Shown here: piece after piece, positions 54,397 to 61,680 of the stretch | Layout: the number at the start of each line of letters is the position of its first letter | Position numbering within the stretch: the first letter of the stretch is position 1 | Source: an uncultured Alistipes sp. | GTDB lineage: Bacteria > Bacteroidota > Bacteroidia > Bacteroidales > Rikenellaceae | NCBI GenBank assembly: GCA_947177225.1 | Contig: CAMWTS010000005.1 | Coordinates: forward strand, 19,050 to 83,049 | Direction: 5' to 3' | DNA length: 64,000 bases | Made by a program: the position numbers and the translations under genes | Notes under the pieces: model-generated | Seen by the model: only the letters and a program-made list of their open reading frames with translations | Databases searched by the model: none | What the model was told of the DNA's origin: nothing

Positions 54397-54544
54397 GCCC
54401 AATATACTCCCGCTCGGCAATGCCCAAATAAATTTGCCTTTTGCTCTCACTCACTTATTCGTATATTTGGCTTCGCCCAATATACTCCCGCTCGGCAATG
54501 CCCAAATAAATTTGGCATTGCTCTCGCTTATTCGTATATTTGCC
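54397..54544 (+). repeat. Promoter-repeat array 1 (two units)
   Basis: Unit 1 spans 54397-54474 (78 bp) and unit 2 54475-54544. Each reads GCCCAATATACTCCCGCTCGG, CAATGCCCAAATAAATTTG, then a variable part and TTATTCGTATATTTG. Each ends in TATATTTG, a consensus -7 box, with an upstream TTTG. Unit 2 has a 20-bp gap between them; in unit 1 it is 25 bp. Confidence 0.9.
54511..54542 (+). promoter_or_regulatory. Repeat-borne promoter facing the HsdR_N gene
   Basis: TTTG (54511-54514), 20 bp, TATATTTG (54535-54542), exact consensus. The ATG is 36 bp downstream. Confidence 0.7.
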
Positions 54545-54577
54545 ACTGTAAATATAGTGATTTTTTCGATTCGCAAC

Positions 54578-55027
54578 ATGAATGATCTGCCCAAACTCAA
54601 TCTGCCGCCCATAACATTGCGCGCAAAACGCGACAAGTTGGGACGCACGCAGATATTCGACACGGTGCGCCGCCAGTGGGTAGTGCTCACACCCGAAGAG
54701 TGGGTGCGGCGTCATGTAGCGCAATACATGATGGATTACTGCGGATTTCCGCTGCAATCGCTTGCCGAGGAGTATCCGGTGGCGCTCAACGGCACGGCAC
54801 AGCGTGCCGACATAGTTGCCATGGGTAGCGACGGCAGGCCGCTGGTGCTCGTCGAGTGCAAGGAGGCCTCGACGGCCATCGACCACACCGTATTCTCGCA
54901 GGCCGTGCGCTACAATGCCGTCATAGGCTGCCGCCACATAGTAATGACCAACGGTCGCGAAACACACTGCTGGTCGGTTGTCGACGGCGAATATCGTCCG
55001 CAGAGAGAGTTTCCCCGATTCGAATAA
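54578..55027 (+). CDS. HsdR_N (type I restriction enzyme R N-terminal) domain protein
   Basis: A 149-residue stand-alone nuclease-fold protein. I start at the ATG at 54578, just past the repeat promoter. The PD-(D/E)XK-type core is RADIVAMGSDGRPLVLVECKE near 84-104 (Asp, then E-x-K). Related small HSDR_N_2 proteins are widespread in Bacteroidota and usually stand alone; they are not part of a type I system. No helicase or specificity gene is adjacent. Confidence 0.85.
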   Translation: MNDLPKLNLPPITLRAKRDKLGRTQIFDTVRRQWVVLTPEEWVRRHVAQYMMDYCGFPLQSLAEEYPVALNGTAQRADIVAMGSDGRPLVLVECKEASTAIDHTVFSQAVRYNAVIGCRHIVMTNGRETHCWSVVDGEYRPQREFPRFE

Positions 55028-55044
55028 GAGCTATATCCGGCTAC

Positions 55045-55192
55045 GCCCAATATACTCCCGCTCGGCAATGCTCAAATAAATTTGGCATCTGCCCTCACTC
55101 ACTTATTCGTATATTTGGCTGCGCCCAATATACTCCCGCTCGGCAAAATGCAAACAAGTTTGCTTTTGCCCTCGCTTATTCGTATATTTGTC
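55045..55192 (+). repeat. Promoter-repeat array 2 (two units)
   Basis: Unit 1 55045-55122 and unit 2 55123-55192, same consensus as array 1. Unit 2 is of a subtype with GCAAAATGCAAACAAGTTTGC in place of the CCCAAATAAATTTGG core. Spacing between TTTG and TATATTTG is 25 bp in unit 1 and 20 bp in unit 2. Confidence 0.9.
55159..55190 (+). promoter_or_regulatory. Repeat-borne promoter facing the His-rich membrane protein gene
   Basis: TTTG (55159-55162), 20 bp, TATATTTG (55183-55190). The ATG at 55212 is 22 bp further. Confidence 0.7.
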
Positions 55193-55211
55193 CCCGATAA
55201 GACGTCGCACG

Positions 55212-55553
55212 ATGAAGAACAGATGCAGGAACATAGTCACGCTGTTGCTAACCACCCTATTCATAGGATATTGGTGCAGTACGACCATGTTCATGCACGT
55301 GCACTATATCGACGGCGTTCGCATAGTCCATTCGCACCCTTATACGGGTTCGGCTTCGTCGCACGGACACAGCAGCAATCAATTGCAGGCCATATCCTAT
55401 CTCTCTGCATTTGCAGCTATCGTAACGCTGGCAGGGCTGACGACCAGCATATTGACATGGCTGCGACTGCATCGCACACAACACGACGAGCAGCGTGCAT
55501 CTGCGGTCATGTCGTCGTATTGTTCGTTGCGCGCACCTCCCGTCTGTCTATAA
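55212..55553 (+). CDS. Small His-rich membrane protein
   Basis: A 113-residue protein with two hydrophobic segments (about 7-25 and 60-85). Between them lies a His-rich loop, MHVHYIDGVRIVHSHPY then SSHGHSSNQ. It ends SLRAPPVCL; a C-terminal SLRAPP is familiar in Bacteroidota proteins next to TonB-dependent receptors. It lies directly upstream of such a receptor. A role in metal handling is inferred from the histidines and context only. Confidence 0.75.
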   Translation: MKNRCRNIVTLLLTTLFIGYWCSTTMFMHVHYIDGVRIVHSHPYTGSASSHGHSSNQLQAISYLSAFAAIVTLAGLTTSILTWLRLHRTQHDEQRASAVMSSYCSLRAPPVCL

Positions 55554-55625
55554 TGCCGTCATAGACGACATATCTCCGCAGATGGAGTGCAACAACTGTG
55601 TCTAACGCATAAATCCGAACTTATT

Positions 55626-57932
55626 ATGAATTTACGTATATTTGGGGCAATAATCATGCTCCTTATGCCGACCGTCGTGTCGGCTGAAAATGCTCCGCAA
55701 ACAAAGAACAAGCGCAACACCGACGCAAACATATACGGTCACGTCATCAGCGCATCGACCGGCGAACATCTGCCCTACGTCAACATAGGTGTCAAAGGTA
55801 CTACCATAGGCTGCGCGTCGGACGCCACCGGCCACTACTTTCTGAAAAATCTGCCCGCAGGCGAGAATACCATCGTCGTGGCATCGCTCGGCTACAAAAC
55901 CATCGAGCAGACAATAGAGGCCGTGCCCGACAAGAACATAGAGATCAACTTCACACTCGAAGAGGATTCGATGATGGTCGACGAGGTGGTCGTATCGGCC
56001 ACACGCAACGAGACCAACCGACGTCAGACGGCCACTGTCGTCAACGTGGCATCGCAAAAGCTGTTCGATGCGGTGGCATCGTCGAATCTGTCGGAGACGA
56101 TGAACTTCCAGTCGGGACTGCGCGTAGAGAACAACTGCGGCAACTGCGGCACCATGCAATTGCGCATCAACGGTTTGGAGGGACACTACTCGCAGATCCT
56201 CCTGGACAGCCGTCCGATATTCTCGTCGCTGGCCGCCGTATACGGCATGGATCAGCTGCCCGTGGCCATGATCGAGCGCGTGGAGGTAATACGCGGCGGC
56301 GGATCGGCGCTGTTCGGCTCGAATGCTATCGGCGGTGTGGTCAACATCATCACACGCGACCCGCTGCGCAACTCGCTCTCGCTTGCCAATACCACACATA
56401 TTCTGTCGGGCGGCACGACCGATGTCAACACCGCACTCAACGGATCGTTCGTCAGCGACGACAACAAAATCGGCATATATCTGTTCGGTCAGATCAAGGA
56501 ACGCGAGGCTTACGATCGCAACGACGACGGATTCTCGGACATACCGAAGCTCAACTCGGAGACCGTCGGATTCCGCGGTTATTACAAGACCTCGCCACAC
56601 ACCCGCATAACGGCCGAGTATCACCACACACATGAATTCCGCCGCGGCGGAGACAACCTCACCGAGGCTCCCCACATGGCACAGATATGCGAACAGCTCG
56701 ACCACAAGATCGACGGAGGAGGATTGCGCTTCGACTATTTTTCGGCCGACAGCCGTCACCGCCTGAGCATCTACTCATCGGCGCAGGGCATAGATCGCAA
56801 CAGCTATTTCGGAACCGACATGAATCCAGAGGCCTATGGTACAACGAACGATCTGACGGTAGTGGCCGGAGCGCAATACACCTACAACTTCGACCGCTTG
56901 TGGTTCATGCCGTCGGAGCTTACGTTCGGTGCGGAGTACAACTACAACGATCTGCACGACAATTATATCGCCACCGACCGTCACTTCAAGCAGGACACAC
57001 GCACCGCCGGATTCTTCTTCCAGAACGAGTGGCGCAGCGACAAGGTGAGCCTGTTGATCGGCGGACGACTCGACAAACACAATATGGTGAAGAATCCCAT
57101 ATTCTCGCCGCGTGTCAACGTTCGATACAGCCCAATAGAGGATATCGGTTTGCGCATCAGCTATGCCAGCGGCTATCGCGCACCGCAGGCATATAACGAA
57201 GACCTGCATATAGACGCTCTCAACCATGCCGTCTCGATCATTCGCATCGCCGACGACCTGCGTCCGGAGTATTCGCACAGCATAAGCGCTTCGGCCGACC
57301 TCTATCACTCGTTCGGCCGCTTGCAGACCAACCTGCTTATCGAAGGCTTCTACACCATGCTCGACGACGTATTTACGCTCGAAAAGATCGGCACCGACGA
57401 CGATGGCAACACCATCAAAGAGAGACGCAATGCCGACGGCGCAACGGTGGCCGGCATTACGGCCGAGGTCAAGCTCGGCATAAAGGGCATATTCGAAATT
57501 CAGGCCGGATACACATTCCAGCGCAGTCGTTACAAGAGCCCGGAGCAGTGGTCTGACGACGTGGAGCCGCAGCGGCGCATGTTCCGTTCGCCCGATCACT
57601 ACGGCTATCTCACCTCGACGTTCAACATAGCACGCCGTCTCTCGGCATCGCTCTTCTGCACCTACACCGGATCGATGCTCGTGCAGCACAATGCCGGCAT
57701 ACTGCCCGTCGATACGCAGACCACCACACCCTCGTTCTGGGATTGCGGCATAAAGGCGGCATACGTGATACCTCTGTCGAACATCATCGACTTGGAGATC
57801 AATGCCGGTGTAAAGAACATCTTCGACGCCTATCAGCGCGACCTCGATTTCGGAGCGGCCAAAGACTCGGCCTACATCTACGGCCCGTCGATGCCGCGTG
57901 CATTCTTCGTCGGTGTGAAGCTGACATTATAG
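55626..57932 (+). CDS. TonB-dependent outer-membrane receptor, probably for a metal or metal chelate
   Basis: A 768-residue receptor; start at the ATG at 55626 followed by a signal peptide. A carboxypeptidase-regulatory-like domain (GHVISASTGEHLPYVNIGVK near 38) precedes a TonB box region and the plug: DEVVVSATRNE near 119, NNCGNCGTMQLRINGLEGHY near 169 (Cys171 and Cys174), IERVEVIRGGGSALFGSNAIG near 215. The barrel ends AFFVGVKLTL. The plug Cys-x-x-Cys suggests metal-chelate recognition. It is not a SusC type and no SusD follows. A clear terminator ends the unit. Confidence 0.9.
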   Translation: MNLRIFGAIIMLLMPTVVSAENAPQTKNKRNTDANIYGHVISASTGEHLPYVNIGVKGTTIGCASDATGHYFLKNLPAGENTIVVASLGYKTIEQTIEAVPDKNIEINFTLEEDSMMVDEVVVSATRNETNRRQTATVVNVASQKLFDAVASSNLSETMNFQSGLRVENNCGNCGTMQLRINGLEGHYSQILLDSRPIFSSLAAVYGMDQLPVAMIERVEVIRGGGSALFGSNAIGGVVNIITRDPLRNSLSLANTTHILSGGTTDVNTALNGSFVSDDNKIGIYLFGQIKEREAYDRNDDGFSDIPKLNSETVGFRGYYKTSPHTRITAEYHHTHEFRRGGDNLTEAPHMAQICEQLDHKIDGGGLRFDYFSADSRHRLSIYSSAQGIDRNSYFGTDMNPEAYGTTNDLTVVAGAQYTYNFDRLWFMPSELTFGAEYNYNDLHDNYIATDRHFKQDTRTAGFFFQNEWRSDKVSLLIGGRLDKHNMVKNPIFSPRVNVRYSPIEDIGLRISYASGYRAPQAYNEDLHIDALNHAVSIIRIADDLRPEYSHSISASADLYHSFGRLQTNLLIEGFYTMLDDVFTLEKIGTDDDGNTIKERRNADGATVAGITAEVKLGIKGIFEIQAGYTFQRSRYKSPEQWSDDVEPQRRMFRSPDHYGYLTSTFNIARRLSASLFCTYTGSMLVQHNAGILPVDTQTTTPSFWDCGIKAAYVIPLSNIIDLEINAGVKNIFDAYQRDLDFGAAKDSAYIYGPSMPRAFFVGVKLTL

Positions 57933-57952
57933 ACTCGTCCGTCGCAAACAAG

Positions 57953-57986
57953 AAGTCCGGCACCGCTATTCAGCGGTGCCGGACTT
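57953..57986. terminator. Bidirectional terminator between convergent genes
   Basis: A 15-bp perfect stem (57953-57967 with 57972-57986) with an ATTC loop, followed by TTTC on the plus strand and CTTCTT on the minus strand. Confidence 0.88.
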
Positions 57987-58007
57987 TTCATTCTATGCGA
58001 CATCTGC

Positions 58008-58709
58008 CTAATCGCGGTTGCCGCCCAATATGCGCAGCAGGAAAAGGAACAGATTGATAAAATCGAGATAGAGAGTCAATGCTCCGAGCAGCGCGACTTT
58101 CTGCGAGGTCTCGTCGACAGAATCCATGCTCATGAATATGTGTTTGAGCTTTTGCGTATCGAACGCAATCAGACCGACGAAGATAACCACTCCGGCATAG
58201 GTCGTCACCCAGTAGATCGTCTCCGAGTGCATGAATATATTGACCACAGTGGCGATTATCACACCTATCAGCAACATGAACAGAATGCTGCCTATGCGCG
58301 TCAGATCCATGCGGGTTACATATCCCACAATACTCATCGCCAGAAATGTTCCGGCCGTTATGAAGAATGTAGTCGCAATCGTCTCGCCGGTATAGGCCAG
58401 AAATATCACCGAGAACGTCACACCCGTCAGCACGGAATAGAGAATGAACAGCAGCGTGGCAGCCGTCATCGACATGCGCAATGCGCGCGACGAGAGCCAC
58501 ATCACCACACCCAGCTGTGCGAACAGAAGAATCCATACGCTCGACCGGTTGCTGAATATCGTAGCCAGCATATCGGGCGACGATGCTATGAAATAGGCCG
58601 TAAGGCCGGTTATCGTAAGAGCCGCAGCCATCTGCATGTAGAGGCTCTTGAAGAGTGTCGCCACGACCGACTGTCGGTCTGCCTGCGACGAAATCACCTG
58701 ATTATTCAT
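58008..58709 (-). CDS. Bax inhibitor-1/YccA family membrane protein
   Basis: A 233-residue integral inner-membrane protein with seven hydrophobic segments. Family features: MQMAAALTITGLTAY near 30, SALTGxTFS-like SVLTGVTFSVIF near 110, and the C-terminal FVGLIAFDTQKLK with its conserved Asp. Homologues may be pH-sensitive calcium leak channels. No operon partner is obvious. Confidence 0.9.
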   Translation of the reverse strand: MNNQVISSQADRQSVVATLFKSLYMQMAAALTITGLTAYFIASSPDMLATIFSNRSSVWILLFAQLGVVMWLSSRALRMSMTAATLLFILYSVLTGVTFSVIFLAYTGETIATTFFITAGTFLAMSIVGYVTRMDLTRIGSILFMLLIGVIIATVVNIFMHSETIYWVTTYAGVVIFVGLIAFDTQKLKHIFMSMDSVDETSQKVALLGALTLYLDFINLFLFLLRILGGNRD

Positions 58710-58737
58710 ACATTATTTAAAATTATTGGATTCATTA

Positions 58738-59415
58738 TTACTCGCTCCGCTTCACACCCAGAGCACTCAGCACCGCAAAAGCAGCCGAAGTGACGGCATA
58801 AACAGTCAGGCCGAAGCAGCTCCTCACGGCGACATAATCGTATATCGCGTCCAATACCCCCGATGCCATTGCAGCTCCATGGCGAACCTCCGAAGGCAGC
58901 ATGCTCGCGCCCAGCCCCGACTGCATCAGCTCCATCACATTGGAATCACCGCCACCGCTTACCGCATAGTTGAGCGCAACGAAATCGGGCGCAACGAACA
59001 TTGCCACCATAGCCAGTGCAACGCCTGTTACACCCATTACCGCAGCCCACGTATATCGCCGGCATACGACACATATTATGGCGGCAAAAGCTATTGCCAT
59101 AGCTGCAATGCCGTAATAGGTGTTTACACCCGTATACGACGGCAAAAGACGAGTTACGAAGTTGGCAAGTGCATCGACCGACGCATCGCCCATGTTGATC
59201 GAGACGCGATACCAGGCCATGAACGTCGACACGATCATGAACACCCCCATGCCGAGCAATGCCTTGTTAATCATATCGGCATGCATGTCCGATTCAGCCT
59301 TGTGCGCCACAGTCGCACCCGATCGGCCGCAATCGCCCGATGAGGTGCGCGCACCGCAATTATGGCAATGATTCATTTCCGGGGTCACTGCCGCCCCGCA
59401 TTCGCTACAAAACAT
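58738..59415 (-). CDS. Zinc-ribbon membrane protein
   Basis: A 225-residue protein starting MFCSECGAAVTPEMNHCHNCG, a zinc ribbon, then about five hydrophobic segments. Similar in plan to 4831-5886 and 7707-8429. It lies 28 bp upstream of the Bax-inhibitor gene on the same strand, so the two may be co-transcribed. Promoter-repeat array 3 faces it. Function unknown. Confidence 0.75.
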   Translation of the reverse strand: MFCSECGAAVTPEMNHCHNCGARTSSGDCGRSGATVAHKAESDMHADMINKALLGMGVFMIVSTFMAWYRVSINMGDASVDALANFVTRLLPSYTGVNTYYGIAAMAIAFAAIICVVCRRYTWAAVMGVTGVALAMVAMFVAPDFVALNYAVSGGGDSNVMELMQSGLGASMLPSEVRHGAAMASGVLDAIYDYVAVRSCFGLTVYAVTSAAFAVLSALGVKRSE

Positions 59416-59514
59416 AACATATCACATTTTACGGCTTTCGCCATTACTACTGCTTCACACTGCAATCCGTCGGCCATCGATAATGTATGTATGCCGAGAA
59501 GATTCGCATTATGA

Positions 59515-59735
59515 TACAAATATACGAATAAGTGAGAGCAAAAGCAAACTTGTTTGCATTTTGCCGAGCGGGAGTATATTGGGCGAAGCCAAATATACGA
59601 ATAAGTGAGTGAGGGGCAGATGCCAAATTTATTTGAGCATTGCCGAGCGCAAGTATCTTCGGCGCAGCCAAATAAGAATAAGCGAGGGCAAAAGCAAGTT
59701 TACTTGCATTTTGCCGAGCTGAGCGAAGCATCTGA
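59515..59735 (-). repeat. Promoter-repeat array 3 (two good units and one decayed unit)
   Basis: Read on the minus strand, the gene-proximal unit (59584-59515) ends with TATATTTG and has a 20-bp spacer; the middle unit (about 59660-59585) has a 26-bp spacer; the distal one (about 59735-59661) has lost the -7 box (TTCTTATTTGG). The sequence is that of arrays 1 and 2, including both core subtypes. Confidence 0.88.
59517..59548 (-). promoter_or_regulatory. Repeat-borne promoter facing the zinc-ribbon protein gene
   Basis: On the minus strand TTTG (59548-59545), 20 bp, TATATTTG (59524-59517). The leader to the ATG at 59415 would be about 95 nt. Confidence 0.65.
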
Positions 59736-59820
59736 GATATACGAACCTTGCAGTATGTGAAAAAACAGCGGAAATCGTCCCGCACAGATTTCTCGCTCAC
59801 ACACGAAATGACAAAACGCT

Positions 59821-59946
59821 GTCACTCCGAGGAGCAGGCAAAGACTGCGACGTGGGAGTCTCGCAGGCGGGAACGCTGTTTGCCGAACAAGTACGGCGAC
59901 CAAACAGAGATTCTCACGTCGCGCGTGCCGCGCTCCTCAGAATGAC
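59821..59946. repeat. MITE-like intergenic element with imperfect terminal inverted repeats
   Basis: The ends GTCACTCCGAGGAGC (59821-59835) and GCTCCTCAGAATGAC (59932-59946) pair at 13 of 15 positions. Total 126 bp, no gene inside. Sequence type as the GTCATTCTGAG repeats of other bacteria. Confidence 0.65.
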
Positions 59947-60125
59947 AACACCGTCATGTCATGTCGAACGAATGTGAGCCATCTGTGGAAGGCAAGACCG
60001 CCGACAGGTGGAGATAAGAGCCTTGACCGCGGAGATTGTCGTACACGGATTTTTCGCTTGCGCTCGAAATGGCACGTCGATAGAAATAATCTCCACAGAT
60101 GTTTCGCGGCACTCAACACGCCAGA
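59947..60125. repeat. Second intergenic inverted-repeat segment
   Basis: CATCTGTGG (59980-59988) pairs with CCACAGATG (60093-60101), with further partial pairing outside. The middle holds ACACGGATTTTTCGC and GCTCGAAATGGCACG, words shared with 25580-25750. No gene. Confidence 0.5.
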
Positions 60126-60304
60126 AATATAAACCGCCGAAGCGACGGTTTGCACCGTTATACAATTCCGTCCGCCCATAAATCCGGAAGGGCTTCGGTC
60201 GCGCGATGGAGCGCGCTCCATATGGGGCTTAGCATGGTCGGATCAATACCCGACCAATTGAGTTTTTTCGAGCGGAAATATTCTCGATGAAGTATAAAAA
60301 TTGC
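60126..60304. other. Rest of the intergenic stretch before aroB
   Basis: No gene or clear signal apart from a short ATGGAGCGCGCTCCAT palindrome near 60207-60222. Confidence 0.4.
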
Positions 60305-61321
60305 CTAACCGAACATGGCAGCAAACTCCTCAACCGGCATCTTTACCACATTGCAACTGCCGATACCGGTAGGAATGACGGCGTTGATATCGCTGCCCTG
60401 ACGTTTTTTGTCCTTGCGTATTTCGCGCAGCAGGCGCGCCGTAGGTACGGGAGGAGTCAGAGTAAAGCCGAATTTTGTCAGCAGAGTACATATGCGGTCG
60501 CGGTCATCGGCCTGCAACATGCCGTGTCGCACCGCCGCATCGCTTATCATGGCCATGCCCATGGCTACGGCCTCGCCGTGGTTGATCTCGTGGGCACACT
60601 TTTCTATGGCATGTGCCATCGTGTGACCCAAATTGAGCAGGCGGCGCACACCGCCCTCACGCTCGTCTTTCTCCACTATGCCGGCTTTGATGCTCACACA
60701 CGACCACACGATGTTGCACATCGTCTCAGGGTTGTCGATGAATGTCTCCACTGGCTGCTTTTCGAGATACTCGAACAGCTCTCGGTCGGCTATTACGGCC
60801 GATTTTATAACCTCGGCCATACCTGCACGCAATTCGCGCTTGGGCAGCGAACGCAACATCTCCACGTCGGATATGACGAAACAAGGCTGCGTGAACGTGC
60901 CGACCATATTTTTATAGTCGTTGACGTTGACTCCGTTCTTGCCGCCGACCGAAGCATCGACCTGCCCCAGCAGGGTGGTCGAGATGAATCCGAAATCGAG
61001 ACCGCGCATGTAGGTGGCTGCCACAAACCCCGTCACGTCGGTGACTATGCCGCCGCCTATACCGAGCAGAAATGTCGAGCGGTCGACCCCCAACTCCATA
61101 AGACGCTTGTAGACACGCTGTACGGTCATCAGTGTTTTGCTCGCCTCGCCGTGGCCGATAACGACGTAGTCGAAGCGATGCACCAGATCGGGATAGAGCC
61201 GATCGATATTTGCATCGGTGATGACAACGACGCGACGGCGCGGCAATACGCGCGGCAGAATGGACTCGGTGCGACCGACGTATATCTCGCACGACCCTTT
61301 GACCGAAATTGTTCTGTTCAT
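60305..61321 (-). CDS. aroB: 3-dehydroquinate synthase
   Basis: Makes 3-dehydroquinate, the second step of the shikimate pathway, with NAD and a divalent metal. I start at the ATG at 61321 (MNRTISV) because a TATATTTG box overlaps the upstream Met at 61360. Motifs: GHGEASKT near 57, GIGGGIVTDVTGFVAATYMRG near 87, Glu/His metal ligands in AGMAEVIK near 170, LLNLGHTMAHAIEK near 230 and INHGEAVAMGM near 246. Length 338. It is apart from the aroA-aroC operon. Confidence 0.95.
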   Translation of the reverse strand: MNRTISVKGSCEIYVGRTESILPRVLPRRRVVVITDANIDRLYPDLVHRFDYVVIGHGEASKTLMTVQRVYKRLMELGVDRSTFLLGIGGGIVTDVTGFVAATYMRGLDFGFISTTLLGQVDASVGGKNGVNVNDYKNMVGTFTQPCFVISDVEMLRSLPKRELRAGMAEVIKSAVIADRELFEYLEKQPVETFIDNPETMCNIVWSCVSIKAGIVEKDEREGGVRRLLNLGHTMAHAIEKCAHEINHGEAVAMGMAMISDAAVRHGMLQADDRDRICTLLTKFGFTLTPPVPTARLLREIRKDKKRQGSDINAVIPTGIGSCNVVKMPVEEFAAMFG

Positions 61322-61346
61322 TACCACGACAGGTTCTACAACGGAG

Positions 61347-61354
61347 CAAATATA
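61347..61354 (-). promoter_or_regulatory. -7 box of aroB
   Basis: TATATTTG on the minus strand, 25 bp before the chosen ATG. No clear -33 box. Confidence 0.5.
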
Positions 61355-61483
61355 ATACATATTTTTCGAAATTATCTCGGATTACCGTTGTCTGACAGTC
61401 AAAAATCCTGCCGATCGGCAACGTCCGAGGCCGCGCTGCGAAAATTATTTTTCACTGAATGATTGATAATTGTGGCTGTAAAA

Positions 61484-61514
61484 TTTGCAAACATAATAAA
61501 AATGTCTATCTTTG
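61484..61514 (+). promoter_or_regulatory. Promoter of the C10 peptidase gene
   Basis: TTTG (61484-61487), a 19-bp spacer and TATCTTTG (61507-61514). The leader to the peptidase ATG is about 110 nt and contains the upstream ORF at 61562-61636. The second copy (63832-63839) has the same -7 box but TTGA at the -33 place. Confidence 0.72.
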
Positions 61515-61680
61515 TCAAAACGCCAACAGTATCCGACATGTAGCTAAGAGGATTTGCACCCATGTTTTATCGTAATAATTCGGGTTACATAAAATACACA
61601 GGCAATTTAAAATTACCGTTAACTCTATTATTATGAAACAACGTTATGCAATTTTGTTTTTCGTTTTTGCACTTATCTCG
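61498..61680 (+). repeat. Duplicated promoter-leader-signal sequence, copy 1
   Basis: It matches 63823-64000 with an offset of 2325 bp. The similarity covers the -7 box, the entire leader and the first 14 codons. It marks a tandem duplication of C10-type genes. Confidence 0.92.
61562..61636 (+). CDS. Upstream ORF (24 codons) overlapping the C10 peptidase start
   Basis: The frame starts MFYRNNSGYIKYTGN and stops with a TGA that overlaps the peptidase ATG (ATGA). An AAGAGGA stretch lies 9 nt before its ATG, a fair ribosome-binding site, rare in this phylum. The copy at 63887-63961 differs at four positions, three of them synonymous. This supports translation and a leader-peptide or coupling role. 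Just before the AAGAGGA is an ATGTAG start-stop. Confidence 0.5.
   Translation: MFYRNNSGYIKYTGNLKLPLTLLL

Noticed and set aside
55554..55612. Possible frameshift extension of the His-rich protein ending in CNNCV
   Set aside because: The protein already ends in the familiar SLRAPP-type tail, so the extra frame is more likely chance, though two Cys are striking.
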